Shown here in pieces: positions 1-6,584 of a stretch of DNA of 10,264 bases. The notes under the pieces are model-generated. The model was given only the letters and a program-made list of their open reading frames with translations, was not told the origin of the DNA and made no database searches. Position 1 is the first letter of the stretch, and the number at the start of each line of letters is the position of its first letter. This DNA is from Chloroflexota bacterium (GTDB lineage: Bacteria; Chloroflexota; Limnocylindria; Limnocylindrales; CSP1-4). The position numbers were made by a program, and so were the translations under genes. The DNA is taken from the NCBI GenBank assembly GCA_003158495.1, contig PMJT01000243.1, positions 16,809 to 27,072 on the forward strand, given 5' to 3'.

Positions 1-544
1 GGTGCTCGAGGTCCGCTTCGGCGGAGTCGACGCGGCTTCGATCACGCCGGAGGTTCGCGACGCCATTCGAGGCGCCGATGCCATCGTGATCGGGCCCTCC
101 AATCCGGTCGTGTCGATAGACCCGATCCTGGCCGTGCCGGGGATTCGGGCCGAGATCACCGCCGCCAGGTCGCGGGGCGTGCCGGCGGTCGGCGTGTCCG
201 GAATCGTCGGCGGCAAGGCGCTGCGCGGCCCCGCCGACCGAATGCTGGCCAGCCTCGGCGAGGAGCCGAGCGCGGTGGGAGTCGCCCGGCGGTACGCTGG
301 GGCCGGCCTCATCGACCTCTTCGTCATCGACACACAGGACGAAGCGTCGGCCGATGCAATTCGAGCCCTGGGACTGGAAGTCGAGGCGACCGAGACGATC
401 ATGACGGACATGGGATCGCGTGAACTCCTCGCCCGGGAGATGCTGGCGGCGGCCACGTGGGTCGCGGCCGAACATTCCCTCGCCAGAAGTTCCGGGCGCA
501 GCGGCATTCCCGCCGCCGAAACCCCCGACGGAGGGGCCGCTTGA
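1..544 (+). CDS. cofD: 2-phospho-L-lactate transferase (F420 biosynthesis), C-terminal part, cut by the left window edge
   Basis: This enzyme joins the guanylylated 2-phospholactate-type unit made by CofC to the deazaflavin Fo, giving (dehydro-)F420-0; bacterial homologues are called FbiA. Only the last 180 or so codons are present, against about 310-330 residues for the family, so the gene starts outside the window and the first GTG at base 2 need not be a start. Counting from base 2, residues 31-43 (GPSNPVVSIDPIL) and 66-81 (SGIVGGKALRGPADRM) are characteristic CofD blocks. The C-terminal TIMTDMGSRELLAREML (132-148) matches the family's TIM..D...R..LA..(V/M)L end. The last 25 residues are alanine- and glycine-rich and look variable. 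The TGA stop at 542-544 overlaps the TTG start of cofC. Family identity rests on recognised motifs and on the adjoining cofC and cofE. Confidence 0.93.
   Translation, partial: VLEVRFGGVDAASITPEVRDAIRGADAIVIGPSNPVVSIDPILAVPGIRAEITAARSRGVPAVGVSGIVGGKALRGPADRMLASLGEEPSAVGVARRYAGAGLIDLFVIDTQDEASADAIRALGLEVEATETIMTDMGSRELLAREMLAAATWVAAEHSLARSSGRSGIPAAETPDGGAA
530..543 (+). promoter_or_regulatory. Ribosome binding site fixing the TTG start of cofC
   Basis: GGAGG at 530-534 lies 6 nt before TTG at 541-543. The TTGA at 541-544 is both the cofC start and the cofD stop, a typical translational-coupling junction. This decides for the TTG over an in-frame GTG at 457, which lies inside cofD and would add 28 residues unlike any CofC. 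Confidence 0.8.
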
Positions 545-1188
545 CCGCGGCGAGCCTCGGCCAGATCGTGGCCCTCGTTCCGGTCCGCTCGCTGGGCGGC
601 GCCAAGACGCGGCTCGGCGAACCACTCGATGCCGAAGAAAGGACCGAGCTGGTCCGGGCGATGCTCCGCCGAACGGTCCACGAAGCCCGAGCAGCGGCCG
701 GATTGGACACGGTCACGGTCGTCTCGCTGGACCGCGACCTGCTCGAAGAGGCCCGCGCCATGGGCGCCTCCTCGTACCTGCAGGAGCGGGACGGCCTCAA
801 CCAGGGTCTCGAGGAAGCACGACAGGCGATCGACATCGGGGCCGCCGCGCTGCTGGTCCTGCCCGTCGATCTCCCCGGCGTATCGGCTTCGGCGCTGGAC
901 ACGCTGGTGAATGCGGCCGAAGAGGCCAGGCGACGAGCCCCGGATCGCCCGGCCGTGGTCCTCGTCCCCGACCGCCACGGCACCGGCACGAACGCGCTGC
1001 TGCTCGTACCGCCGGGCGCCATCCCGTTCCGTTTCGGCGAGGGCAGTCGGGCGGCACATGCAACGGCCGCGCGCGCCGCCGGCGCCTCGTACGTGGAGCT
1101 TGACGGGCCGCTCGACTTCGACGTGGACACGCCCGCCGACCTGCTCGAGGCGGACATGCGCGGCCTGGATCACGAGGGCGGCAGGTGA
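541..1188 (+). CDS. cofC: 2-phospho-L-lactate (or phosphoenolpyruvate) guanylyltransferase, CofC/FbiD family
   Basis: This cytoplasmic nucleotidyltransferase uses GTP to activate 2-phospholactate, or phosphoenolpyruvate in many bacteria, for transfer to Fo by CofD. The 215-residue product has the usual family length. It has a GT-A-like nucleotide-binding start VPVRSLGGAKTRL (13-25, with Lys22), the metal-site region LPVDLPG (108-114, Asp110), DRHGTGTNALLLVPP (144-158), and FGEGSRAAH (165-173). It ends with DFDVDTPADL (192-201), a typical close for this fold. It starts with TTG behind a strong Shine-Dalgarno and overlaps both neighbours by 4 bp, so it should be expressed with cofD and cofE. 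Whether the substrate is phospholactate, phosphoenolpyruvate or 3-phosphoglycerate cannot be told from the sequence by eye. Confidence 0.9.
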   Translation: MTAASLGQIVALVPVRSLGGAKTRLGEPLDAEERTELVRAMLRRTVHEARAAAGLDTVTVVSLDRDLLEEARAMGASSYLQERDGLNQGLEEARQAIDIGAAALLVLPVDLPGVSASALDTLVNAAEEARRRAPDRPAVVLVPDRHGTGTNALLLVPPGAIPFRFGEGSRAAHATAARAAGASYVELDGPLDFDVDTPADLLEADMRGLDHEGGR

Positions 1189-2021
1189 GCCAGGTTGCGG
1201 GCGGCGTGGCCGGCGGTGCCCGACTGCCGGGCCGCGAGGCGGCCGCACCACGGCCCGAAGGCCGTCTCTCGGTCATCGCCCTCGACGGCATGCCCGAAGT
1301 CCATCCCGGCGACGACCTGGCCGCGCTGCTGATCACCGCGATCCACGCCACGGCCGGGGTCCTGCCGCTCGCCGAGGACGACGTCCTCGTCGTGACCCAG
1401 AAGATCGTCTCGAAGGCCGAGGGCGCGGTCGTGGATCTCACGACCATCACGCCGCGGCCGGAGGCGGTTGCCTTTGCAGAGCGATGGGATCGCGATCCGC
1501 GCCAGCTCGAGGTGGTCCTGCGCGAGGCCCGCCGCATCGTCCGCATGGCCAACGGCGTCCTGATCACGGAAACGAGCCACGGCTTCATCTGCGCCAACGG
1601 CGGGATCGACGCCTCCAACATGGGCCCGCAGAGCGGCCATGTTGTCACGCTGCTCCCGGCTGATCCGGACGCTTCGGCATCGCGCATCAGGGCCGCCGTC
1701 CGGGCCGCCTTCGATGTGGACCTGCCCATCGTGATCTCCGATAGCTTCGGCCGGCCATGGCGCTGGGGCATCGTGGACGTGGCCATCGGCATCAGTGGCC
1801 TCATCCCTCTCGACGACATGCGAGGCAAACCCGACGCTGACGGCCGCATCATGCGCAGCACGGTCAGGGCCACTGCCGACGAACTCGCCACGGCCGCGGA
1901 ACTGGCACTCGGCAAGACCTCGGGGCGGCCGGCGGCGATCGTTCGTGGCGCCAATCCCACGCGCGGCGAAGGCAAGATCTCCGACGCACTCATGCCGCGC
2001 GAGTTCGACCTCTTCCCGTGA
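1185..2021 (+). CDS. cofE: Coenzyme F420-0:L-glutamate ligase, stand-alone CofE type
   Basis: This GTP-dependent ligase adds gamma-linked L-glutamate residues to F420-0, completing the usable cofactor. Family blocks are clear: VVTQKIVSKAEG (69-80), GFICANGGIDASNM (133-146), SDSFGRPWRWG (185-195) followed by the VDVAIG stretch (197-202), and MRGKPDADG (212-220). The 278-residue protein ends soon after the CofE core. It has no C-terminal nitroreductase-like FMN domain of the kind fused to CofE in mycobacterial FbiB (about 450 residues). The start is GTG at 1185, giving a GTGA overlap with the cofC stop; a weak GAGGG (1174-1178) lies 6 nt upstream. The first 27 residues are glycine- and proline-rich and not part of the core, so a later start is possible but less supported. 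Confidence 0.92.
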   Translation: MSQVAGGVAGGARLPGREAAAPRPEGRLSVIALDGMPEVHPGDDLAALLITAIHATAGVLPLAEDDVLVVTQKIVSKAEGAVVDLTTITPRPEAVAFAERWDRDPRQLEVVLREARRIVRMANGVLITETSHGFICANGGIDASNMGPQSGHVVTLLPADPDASASRIRAAVRAAFDVDLPIVISDSFGRPWRWGIVDVAIGISGLIPLDDMRGKPDADGRIMRSTVRATADELATAAELALGKTSGRPAAIVRGANPTRGEGKISDALMPREFDLFP

Positions 2022-3031
2022 TCCCGGGGCGCGGCAAACATGGCCCCGGCACGGAGCGTCGTGGCGCAGCAGGATCAGAGGCCGGTCACGATCTGGCGGT
2101 GGACCCCGACGGCCAGACCGGCGCGGCTCCGCTCGAGGCCCGCTTCGACGCCCCGGAACCCATCGACCTCCGGCTCTCGATGGAGGTGCTACGCCACGGC
2201 CCGGGTGACCCGACGATCCGCTTCGGCCGAGACGGCGTCTGGCTGGCGCGCCGGACTGGGGCCGGGCCCGCCTGCCTGCGCATCTGGATCGAACCGGGCG
2301 AAGCCGCCGTCAGGGCCCAGGCCTGGGGCACCGGTGCCGCGCCGGCCCTCGATGCCGTCCCCGGTCTGGCCGGCCTGCTCGACGAGCCGGCCAGGCTCGT
2401 GCCGCTGCATCCCCTCGTGCGGGATCTGCAGCGCCGCTTCGGCGGCCTCCGGCTGCCGCGAACGGGCCAACTCCTGGCGGCGCTGATCCCCGCCGTCACC
2501 GAGCAGAAGGTCACCGCCGGCGAGGCACACGGCTCGTATGCCGCACTCGTTCGGCGGCTTGGCGAGCGCGCCCCGGGGCCCTTGCCACTCCGCCTCCCGC
2601 CGACCGGAGCGAGCCTGGCGACGCTCCCCTATTTCGAGTTCCACCCGATGGGTCTCGAGCGCCGCAGGGCCGAGCTGGTCACCCGAATCGCCCGCCTCGA
2701 GTCGCGGATCGAAGGGTTCATGGGCCTCGGGCCCGCGACAGCGCATCTGCGACTGCGTGAAATCCCCGGCATCGGTCCGTGGACCGCGGCGGAGGCCTGT
2801 CGCGTCGCCTTTGGAGACCCGGATGCCATCAGCCTGGGCGACGCCCACCTGCCCGATCTCGTAGCCTGGGCCCTGGCCCGCGAACCGAGCGGAGACGACG
2901 CACGGATGCTGGAATTGCTTGCTCCATACCCCGGGCAGCGCGGCCGGGTCGTTCGACTGCTCGAGGTATCGAGGATTGCGATCCCGCGGTTCGGTCCGCG
3001 GTTCGCCCCGCGCCACATCGAGCGCATCTAG
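2018..3031 (+). CDS. DNA-3-methyladenine glycosylase 2 family protein (AlkA-like, HhH-GPD)
   Basis: This is a predicted base-excision repair glycosylase that flips out and removes alkylated bases. The 337-residue product has the helix-hairpin-helix at 246-260 (LREIPGIGPWTAAEA). It is followed by ISLGDAHLPDL (271-281), in which Asp275 sits at the catalytic aspartate position of AlkA relatives. PAVTEQKVTAGEA (158-170) matches the helix that in AlkA reads as a QQVS-type motif. The C-terminal APYPGQRGRVVRLLE (302-316) is typical of actinobacterial-type members. No iron-sulfur cysteine cluster is visible. The first 45 or so residues are low-complexity and the recognisable fold begins near residue 51. 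The start is GTG in a GTGA overlap with cofE and has no Shine-Dalgarno, implying translational coupling. From memory, similar glycosylases lie next to F420 genes in actinobacteria, but a functional link is not established here. Confidence 0.85.
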   Translation: MIPGRGKHGPGTERRGAAGSEAGHDLAVDPDGQTGAAPLEARFDAPEPIDLRLSMEVLRHGPGDPTIRFGRDGVWLARRTGAGPACLRIWIEPGEAAVRAQAWGTGAAPALDAVPGLAGLLDEPARLVPLHPLVRDLQRRFGGLRLPRTGQLLAALIPAVTEQKVTAGEAHGSYAALVRRLGERAPGPLPLRLPPTGASLATLPYFEFHPMGLERRRAELVTRIARLESRIEGFMGLGPATAHLRLREIPGIGPWTAAEACRVAFGDPDAISLGDAHLPDLVAWALAREPSGDDARMLELLAPYPGQRGRVVRLLEVSRIAIPRFGPRFAPRHIERI

Positions 3032-3075
3032 GAGCCGATCGTGTGCGGCGGCCTCCCAGCATGGGGGGCGGCTCC
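3031..3075. terminator. Possible bidirectional hairpin terminator between convergent genes
   Basis: GGAGCCG (3031-3037) and CGGCTCC (3069-3075) form a perfect 7-bp inverted repeat. A nested, alternative stem pairs GCCTCCC (3051-3057) with GGGGGGC (3063-3069) around a 5-nt loop, with one G-T pair. The repeat fills almost the whole 46-bp gap between the glycosylase stop and the convergent M23 gene stop. There is no T-run on either side, so an intrinsic terminator is plausible but not proven. Confidence 0.4.
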
Positions 3076-3077
3076 GG

Positions 3078-4280
3078 CTAGCAGCCCGCCAGGTAGCGGC
3101 ACGGGTTCACGGCATCGGCCGTGGTGCCGAGAGCCCACGGATAGCCCAGCCACACTTCGAAGTGGAGGTGCGGGCCGGTGGCGTTGCCAGTCATTCCGAT
3201 CCGGCCGATCATCTGACCGGCACGAACCGACTGGCCGACACGTACGCCGTCATAGGAAAGGTGGTTGTAGGTCGTATAGAGCCTGGAACCGTTCATGACC
3301 CAGATCACCAGGCCGCCGCCGTAGCCGTTCGAGCCGGCGTACTTCCAGCCGGAGAAGACAACCGTACCGCCGACAGCAGCGACGACGGGCGTACCCACGG
3401 TCGACGCGATGTCGATGGCGTGGTGTCCCGACCAGAAATACTGGCTGATGTAGTTGTATCCATTGACCGGCCAGATCCACGAGCCGACACTGACCGTTCG
3501 CCCGCCGCCGCTGGTGGTTGTCGTGGTCTTGGGCGCGGGCATGGCGCCCCCGCTGGCCCCGGGGATGAGCACCGTCTGACCAGGGGTCAGGATCGTGTCC
3601 GGCAGGTTGTTGGCGTCGATGATGTCCTGGGCAGACACCTTGTACTTCGCGGCCACAGACGCCAGCGTGTCCTTCGTTCCGACCTTGACCAGGAGGCCGT
3701 CCATCGGCGGGATCAGGAGCGCCTGGCCGATGTGCAGCGACGCCGGGTCCGGCATCTGGGCCTTGTTGGCCCAGTAGATCGTGGAGGGCGCCAGGCCGAA
3801 GCGACCGGCTATCGCGCCGAGCGTGTCGCCGGCCACGACTGTGTATGTCCGAAGAAGTGTCCTGGCGTCGATCCCGGTGCCCGGGTTCTGGAGCGTGTTC
3901 GGAATAGACCCGTCGCCGAGGTAGATGTCGTTGTAGTCGGCGGCAAGAGGACCATCGCCCTGGCCGAACTGCGGGCCAGGGGCGGCGGCTACGGCGCCGG
4001 CAACCGACGCGGCCTGGGCCGAGGCCTGCGCGCTGGCCGCGGCCTTAGCGGCGGGCACCTCGGGCAGCGAACTGATCACTGCCGCCGCCACAAGCAGGGC
4101 ACACAGGCCGACGGGCACGAGGCGCTCCACTCCGTCGCGGCGAGCGAAACCGAGGGCGGCCGCGCGGAGACGAGAAACGGGGTCGATAGTGACACCGACG
4201 GCAGACCCGTTGCTCGAAGGTCGCCCGATGCGCGAGAGGCGGTCAAGGAGACGACTCACCGCGGAAGATGCTTGTTGCAA
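3078..4280 (-). CDS. Membrane-anchored LysM-LysM-M23 peptidoglycan endopeptidase
   Basis: This is a predicted zinc metallopeptidase acting on peptidoglycan cross-links outside the membrane. The 400-residue protein has a cytoplasmic N-terminus of about 53 residues, one hydrophobic segment (54-70), and an Ala/Ser-rich spacer (75-100). Two LysM repeats follow: 145-192, with YTVVAGDTL and IYWANK, and 197-240, with DTLASVAAKY and the QTVLIPG end. A Thr/Gly linker (252-260) leads to a C-terminal M23 domain. Its zinc and catalytic residues are visible: His286 and Asp290 in HHAID, His340 in TYNHL, and His371/His373 in GPHLHFEV. Two cysteines (394 and 400) close the chain. The start is TTG at 4280 with GGAG 6 nt upstream. 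The domain order resembles cell-wall remodelling enzymes involved in growth or division. The gene is divergent from the oxidoreductase at 4530. Confidence 0.92.
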   Translation of the reverse strand: MQQASSAVSRLLDRLSRIGRPSSNGSAVGVTIDPVSRLRAAALGFARRDGVERLVPVGLCALLVAAAVISSLPEVPAAKAAASAQASAQAASVAGAVAAAPGPQFGQGDGPLAADYNDIYLGDGSIPNTLQNPGTGIDARTLLRTYTVVAGDTLGAIAGRFGLAPSTIYWANKAQMPDPASLHIGQALLIPPMDGLLVKVGTKDTLASVAAKYKVSAQDIIDANNLPDTILTPGQTVLIPGASGGAMPAPKTTTTTSGGGRTVSVGSWIWPVNGYNYISQYFWSGHHAIDIASTVGTPVVAAVGGTVVFSGWKYAGSNGYGGGLVIWVMNGSRLYTTYNHLSYDGVRVGQSVRAGQMIGRIGMTGNATGPHLHFEVWLGYPWALGTTADAVNPCRYLAGC

Positions 4281-4286
4281 TACGGA

Positions 4287-4303
4287 CTCCAGCGGGATCC
4301 CGC
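4287..4303 (-). promoter_or_regulatory. Ribosome binding site and adjoining 12-bp palindrome before the M23 gene
   Basis: On the - strand, GGAG (4290-4287) sits 6 nt before the TTG start. One base further upstream is the perfect palindrome GCGGGATCCCGC (4292-4303). As RNA it can fold into a 4-bp stem with a GATC loop directly beside the Shine-Dalgarno, or as DNA it could bind a dimeric protein. The Shine-Dalgarno is well supported; the role of the palindrome is inference. Confidence 0.5.
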
Positions 4304-4327
4304 CCAGGGATTCGTGGCGGAAGAATC

Positions 4328-4403
4328 GTAGGTTGGTCAGACCCTACCAGACGACCGGCCGAAGGCGCAAACACCCACGAGGCAGTTCACGGATCCGCCT
4401 CGT
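4328..4403. repeat. Inverted repeats in the M23 / oxidoreductase divergent intergenic region
   Basis: GGTC-A-GACC (4335-4343) is a compact dyad; GTAG (4328-4331) and CTAC (4344-4347) extend it as asymmetric flanks. ACGAGGC (4377-4383) and GCCTCGT (4397-4403) are perfect 7-bp arms around a 13-nt loop. Together with the palindrome at 4292-4303, three dyads lie within the 249-bp gap 4281-4529, all in the leader of the - strand M23 gene. No ORF in this gap looks coding. Confidence 0.45.
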
Positions 4404-4455
4404 ATCGCCGAACGGCCAGGTCTCACGGCGGACAGCCGGGGCTGGATCGTTGCAG

Positions 4456-4464
4456 TGCTAACCT
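4456..4464 (+). promoter_or_regulatory. Possible extended -10 promoter element for the LLM oxidoreductase
   Basis: TGC-TAACCT fits the TGN-TANNNT extended -10 pattern and lies 65 bp before the GTG at 4530. No convincing -35 hexamer is found at normal spacing. Such short patterns occur by chance, so this is only a candidate. Confidence 0.25.
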
Positions 4465-4529
4465 TTGCTCTCACCCCAAGCGCGGGCGACCATCCGCGTC
4501 GGTCGCGGCGCTGCCCACAGAGGAATCCA

Positions 4530-5423
4530 GTGAAGATCGGTCTGCAGGTGCCTTCATTTACGTGGCCGGGCGGCGACGCCGCGATCGGCTCGACCCTCGC
4601 CCGAATCGCGGAGACCGCCGACTCAGTCGGCTTCGACTCGCTGTGGGTGATGGACCACTTCTACCAGATCCGCGGCGTTGGCAAGGCCGAAGAACCCATG
4701 CTGGAGGGCTGGACGGCGCTGGGGTTCATGGCCGCCCACTCAAAGAAGGCGACGCTGGGCCTCATGGTCGGCGGCGTTCACTATCGCCAGGCGGCACTCT
4801 GGGCCAAGGCCGCGACGACGCTCGACGTCCTCAGCGGCGGGCGGGCGTACCTGGGCATCGGGGCAGCCTGGAACGAAGAAGAGAGCCATGGCCTCGGTTT
4901 TCCGATGCCGCCCCTCGGCGTCCGCTTCGAGATGCTCGAAGAGACACTGCAGATCGTGCACGCGATGTGGCAGGGTGAGCACGGAACCCAGGAGGCGTTC
5001 GACGGCGTCCACTACCAGGCCGGCCGGCTGCTCAACTCGCCGCAGGCAATCAGTAAGCCGCACCCGAAGATCATCATCGGCGGTGGCGGTGAGCAGAAGA
5101 CGCTCCGCCTGGTGGCCAAATACGCCGACGCGTGCAACATCTTCGGCGGCCCGGAACAGTTGACCCACAAGTTCTCGGTGCTGCGCCAGCGCTGCGCCGA
5201 GGTCGGCCGGCCGTTCGAGGAGATCGAACGCTCGAACCTGGCTCATGTCGACCTGTCGCGCCAGTCCGCCGCCGAGGTGGTCGACGCCTTCGGCAGGCTC
5301 GCGGAGGTCGGCGTGCAGCACGTCATCTTCAACGTGTCCGACGTGCACGACGTCCGTAACCTCGAGACCCTCGGCCGGGACGTCCTGCCGCAGGTTCACG
5401 ACATCCAGTCGGTGGCCATCTAG
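4530..5423 (+). CDS. LLM-class F420-dependent oxidoreductase (luciferase-like)
   Basis: This is a predicted (alpha/beta)8 luciferase-like monooxygenase-fold enzyme that uses reduced F420 for hydride transfer; the substrate is unknown. The 297-residue protein begins MKIGLQVPSFTWPGG. It shows ADSVGFDSLWVMDHF (30-44), HYRQAALWAKAATTLDVLSG (84-103), the AYLGIGAAWNEEE stretch (106-118), PKIIIGGGGEQKTLRLVAKY (179-198) and ADACNIFGG (199-207). These are typical of F420-dependent family members related to Mycobacterium Rv1855c. It could instead use FMN, since the fold is shared. The GTG at 4530 has AGGA (4521-4524) 5 nt upstream and starts directly at the family core. An earlier in-frame GTG at 4455 would add 25 unconvincing residues. 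The F420 synthesis operon 1.5 kb upstream makes F420 use plausible. Confidence 0.88.
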   Translation: MKIGLQVPSFTWPGGDAAIGSTLARIAETADSVGFDSLWVMDHFYQIRGVGKAEEPMLEGWTALGFMAAHSKKATLGLMVGGVHYRQAALWAKAATTLDVLSGGRAYLGIGAAWNEEESHGLGFPMPPLGVRFEMLEETLQIVHAMWQGEHGTQEAFDGVHYQAGRLLNSPQAISKPHPKIIIGGGGEQKTLRLVAKYADACNIFGGPEQLTHKFSVLRQRCAEVGRPFEEIERSNLAHVDLSRQSAAEVVDAFGRLAEVGVQHVIFNVSDVHDVRNLETLGRDVLPQVHDIQSVAI

Positions 5424-5443
5424 CCTCACGGGCCTCAAGCAGC

Positions 5444-5460
5444 ATACTCCCGGGGAGTAT
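5444..5460. promoter_or_regulatory. Perfect 17-bp operator-like dyad upstream of trxB (CsoR/CstR-like)
   Basis: ATACTCCC-G-GGGAGTAT is a perfect inverted repeat of 8-bp arms around one base, ending 23 bp before the trxB ATG. The AT-rich ends with a G/C-tract core resemble published operator patterns of the CsoR/RcnR/CstR family (ATACCC...GGGTAT types), which sense copper, other metals or persulfide. If TAGGAT at 5472-5477 is the -10, this dyad covers the -35 region, as expected for a repressor site. The identity of the regulator is inference; no regulator gene is in the window. Confidence 0.55.
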
Positions 5461-5471
5461 CGGCGTCGTGG

Positions 5472-5483
5472 TAGGATAGACAT
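5472..5483 (+). promoter_or_regulatory. TAGGAT element before trxB: -10 box (leaderless start) or ribosome binding site
   Basis: TAGGAT (5472-5477) ends 6 nt before ATG (5484). Read as TANNNT -10, transcription would begin at or next to the ATG, giving a leaderless mRNA. Read as AGGA (5473-5476), it is a Shine-Dalgarno with 7-nt spacing. Both readings support the ATG at 5484; the sequence cannot separate them. Confidence 0.5.
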
Positions 5484-6584
5484 ATGAAAGACGACCAGAC
5501 CCCTAGGACCCGGAGCCCCCTTGGCGGCCTCAACCTCAACTTCCTGGCGCCGGTCGCCGGCGACGAGGCCGCCGTTTCGATGCCGGTGCAGCCGGCGGCA
5601 GCCGGCGAAGGCGAGCCCGTAGAGACTCGCGTCGTCATCGTGGGTTCGGGGCCGGCCGGATTGACGGCAGCGATATACACGGCTCGGGCAAACCTCGAGC
5701 CGATCGTCATCGGCGGAATCGTGGGCGGCGGCCAGCTGATGATCACCAGCGAGGTGGAAAACTACCCGGGCTTCCCCAACGGCGTGCAGGGCCCGGAACT
5801 GATGGGCCTCTTCCGGTCACAGGCTGAGCGCTTCGGTGCCCGCATCGTCGACGCGGACGTGGACAGGGTGGATCTCGGCAGCCGGCCGTTCCGCCTCTGG
5901 GCCGCCGCAGTCGAGTATCGGGCCCAGGCCGTCATCGTCGCCACCGGCGCCGAGGCCCTGTGGCTCGGCCTGGACAGCGAGACGCGGCTGCGCGGTCGCG
6001 GCGTCAGCGCCTGCGCCACTTGCGATGGGTTTTTCTTCCGCGAGAAGGAGATCGGAGTCGTAGGTGGCGGCGACAGCGCGCTGGAGGAAGCCCTCTTCCT
6101 CACGCGCTTCGCAAGTAAGGTCCACCTGATCCACCGCCGCGACGGCTTCCGCGGCAGCAAGATCATGCAGGACCGCGCGGCCAGCCACCCGAAGATCCAG
6201 CTCCACCTGAACCGGACGATCGAGGAAGTTCTCGGCGAAGAACATGTGGACGGGGTCCGCCTCGGCAAGACCGATGAGCCCGGCGAAGAAGTCCTCGAAA
6301 TCGATGGGCTCTTCATTGCCATCGGCCACCGGCCTAACGTGGCCGTGTTCAGAGATTGGCTCGGGACGGACGCGAAGGGATATCTTCGCGCCGACGGCGC
6401 AACGACCGCCTCGAATATCGAGGGCGTCTTCGTTGCCGGCGACGTCGACGATTCGCGCTACCGCCAGGCAGTCACGGCCGCCGGCGAGGGTTGCCGCGCG
6501 GCGATAGACGTCGAGCGCTGGCTCGAATCACAGGAAGTGCATACCGCTCAGAAGTTGGAAACGGGCGCCGCCACCGCCCTGTAG
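5484..6584 (+). CDS. trxB: Thioredoxin-disulfide reductase
   Basis: This flavoprotein moves electrons from NADPH through FAD and a redox disulfide to thioredoxin in the cytoplasm. Visible motifs are the FAD-binding GSGPAG (54-59), GGGQLMITSEVENYPGF (81-97), and the active-site CATC (Cys177, Cys180) in SACATCDGFFF. The NADPH-binding GGGDSALEEA (194-203) and HRRDGFR (217-223) follow, then the second FAD motif FVAGDV (316-321) and RQAVTAAGEGC (327-337). HRRDxFR suggests NADPH rather than NADH. The family is usually 305-320 residues; this one is 366 because of an N-terminal extension of about 45 residues and a short C-terminal tail. The extension is Pro/Ala/Gly-rich with no membrane segment. The ATG at 5484 is supported by AGGA/TAGGAT just upstream. 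No thioredoxin gene is in the window. Confidence 0.93.
   Translation: MKDDQTPRTRSPLGGLNLNFLAPVAGDEAAVSMPVQPAAAGEGEPVETRVVIVGSGPAGLTAAIYTARANLEPIVIGGIVGGGQLMITSEVENYPGFPNGVQGPELMGLFRSQAERFGARIVDADVDRVDLGSRPFRLWAAAVEYRAQAVIVATGAEALWLGLDSETRLRGRGVSACATCDGFFFREKEIGVVGGGDSALEEALFLTRFASKVHLIHRRDGFRGSKIMQDRAASHPKIQLHLNRTIEEVLGEEHVDGVRLGKTDEPGEEVLEIDGLFIAIGHRPNVAVFRDWLGTDAKGYLRADGATTASNIEGVFVAGDVDDSRYRQAVTAAGEGCRAAIDVERWLESQEVHTAQKLETGAATAL

Noticed and set aside
457..540. Earlier in-frame start (GTG 457) for cofC
   Set aside because: It would lie inside cofD and add an Arg-rich segment; the TTG at 541 has GGAGG at ideal spacing and a 4-bp overlap with cofD.
797..2041. Long - strand open frame opposite cofC and cofE
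   Set aside because: Its product is Arg/Ser/Pro-rich without any family motif, and it is fully antisense to well-supported F420 genes; long shadows are normal at this GC content.
2919..4331. 470-codon + strand open frame opposite the M23 gene
   Set aside because: The opposite strand encodes complete LysM and M23 motifs with a good ribosome binding site; the + strand product is low-complexity Arg/Gly/Asp-rich.
4455..4529. Earlier in-frame start (GTG 4455) for the LLM oxidoreductase
   Set aside because: The extra 25 residues do not resemble the family; the GTG at 4530 has an AGGA site and begins exactly at the conserved MKIGLQ start.
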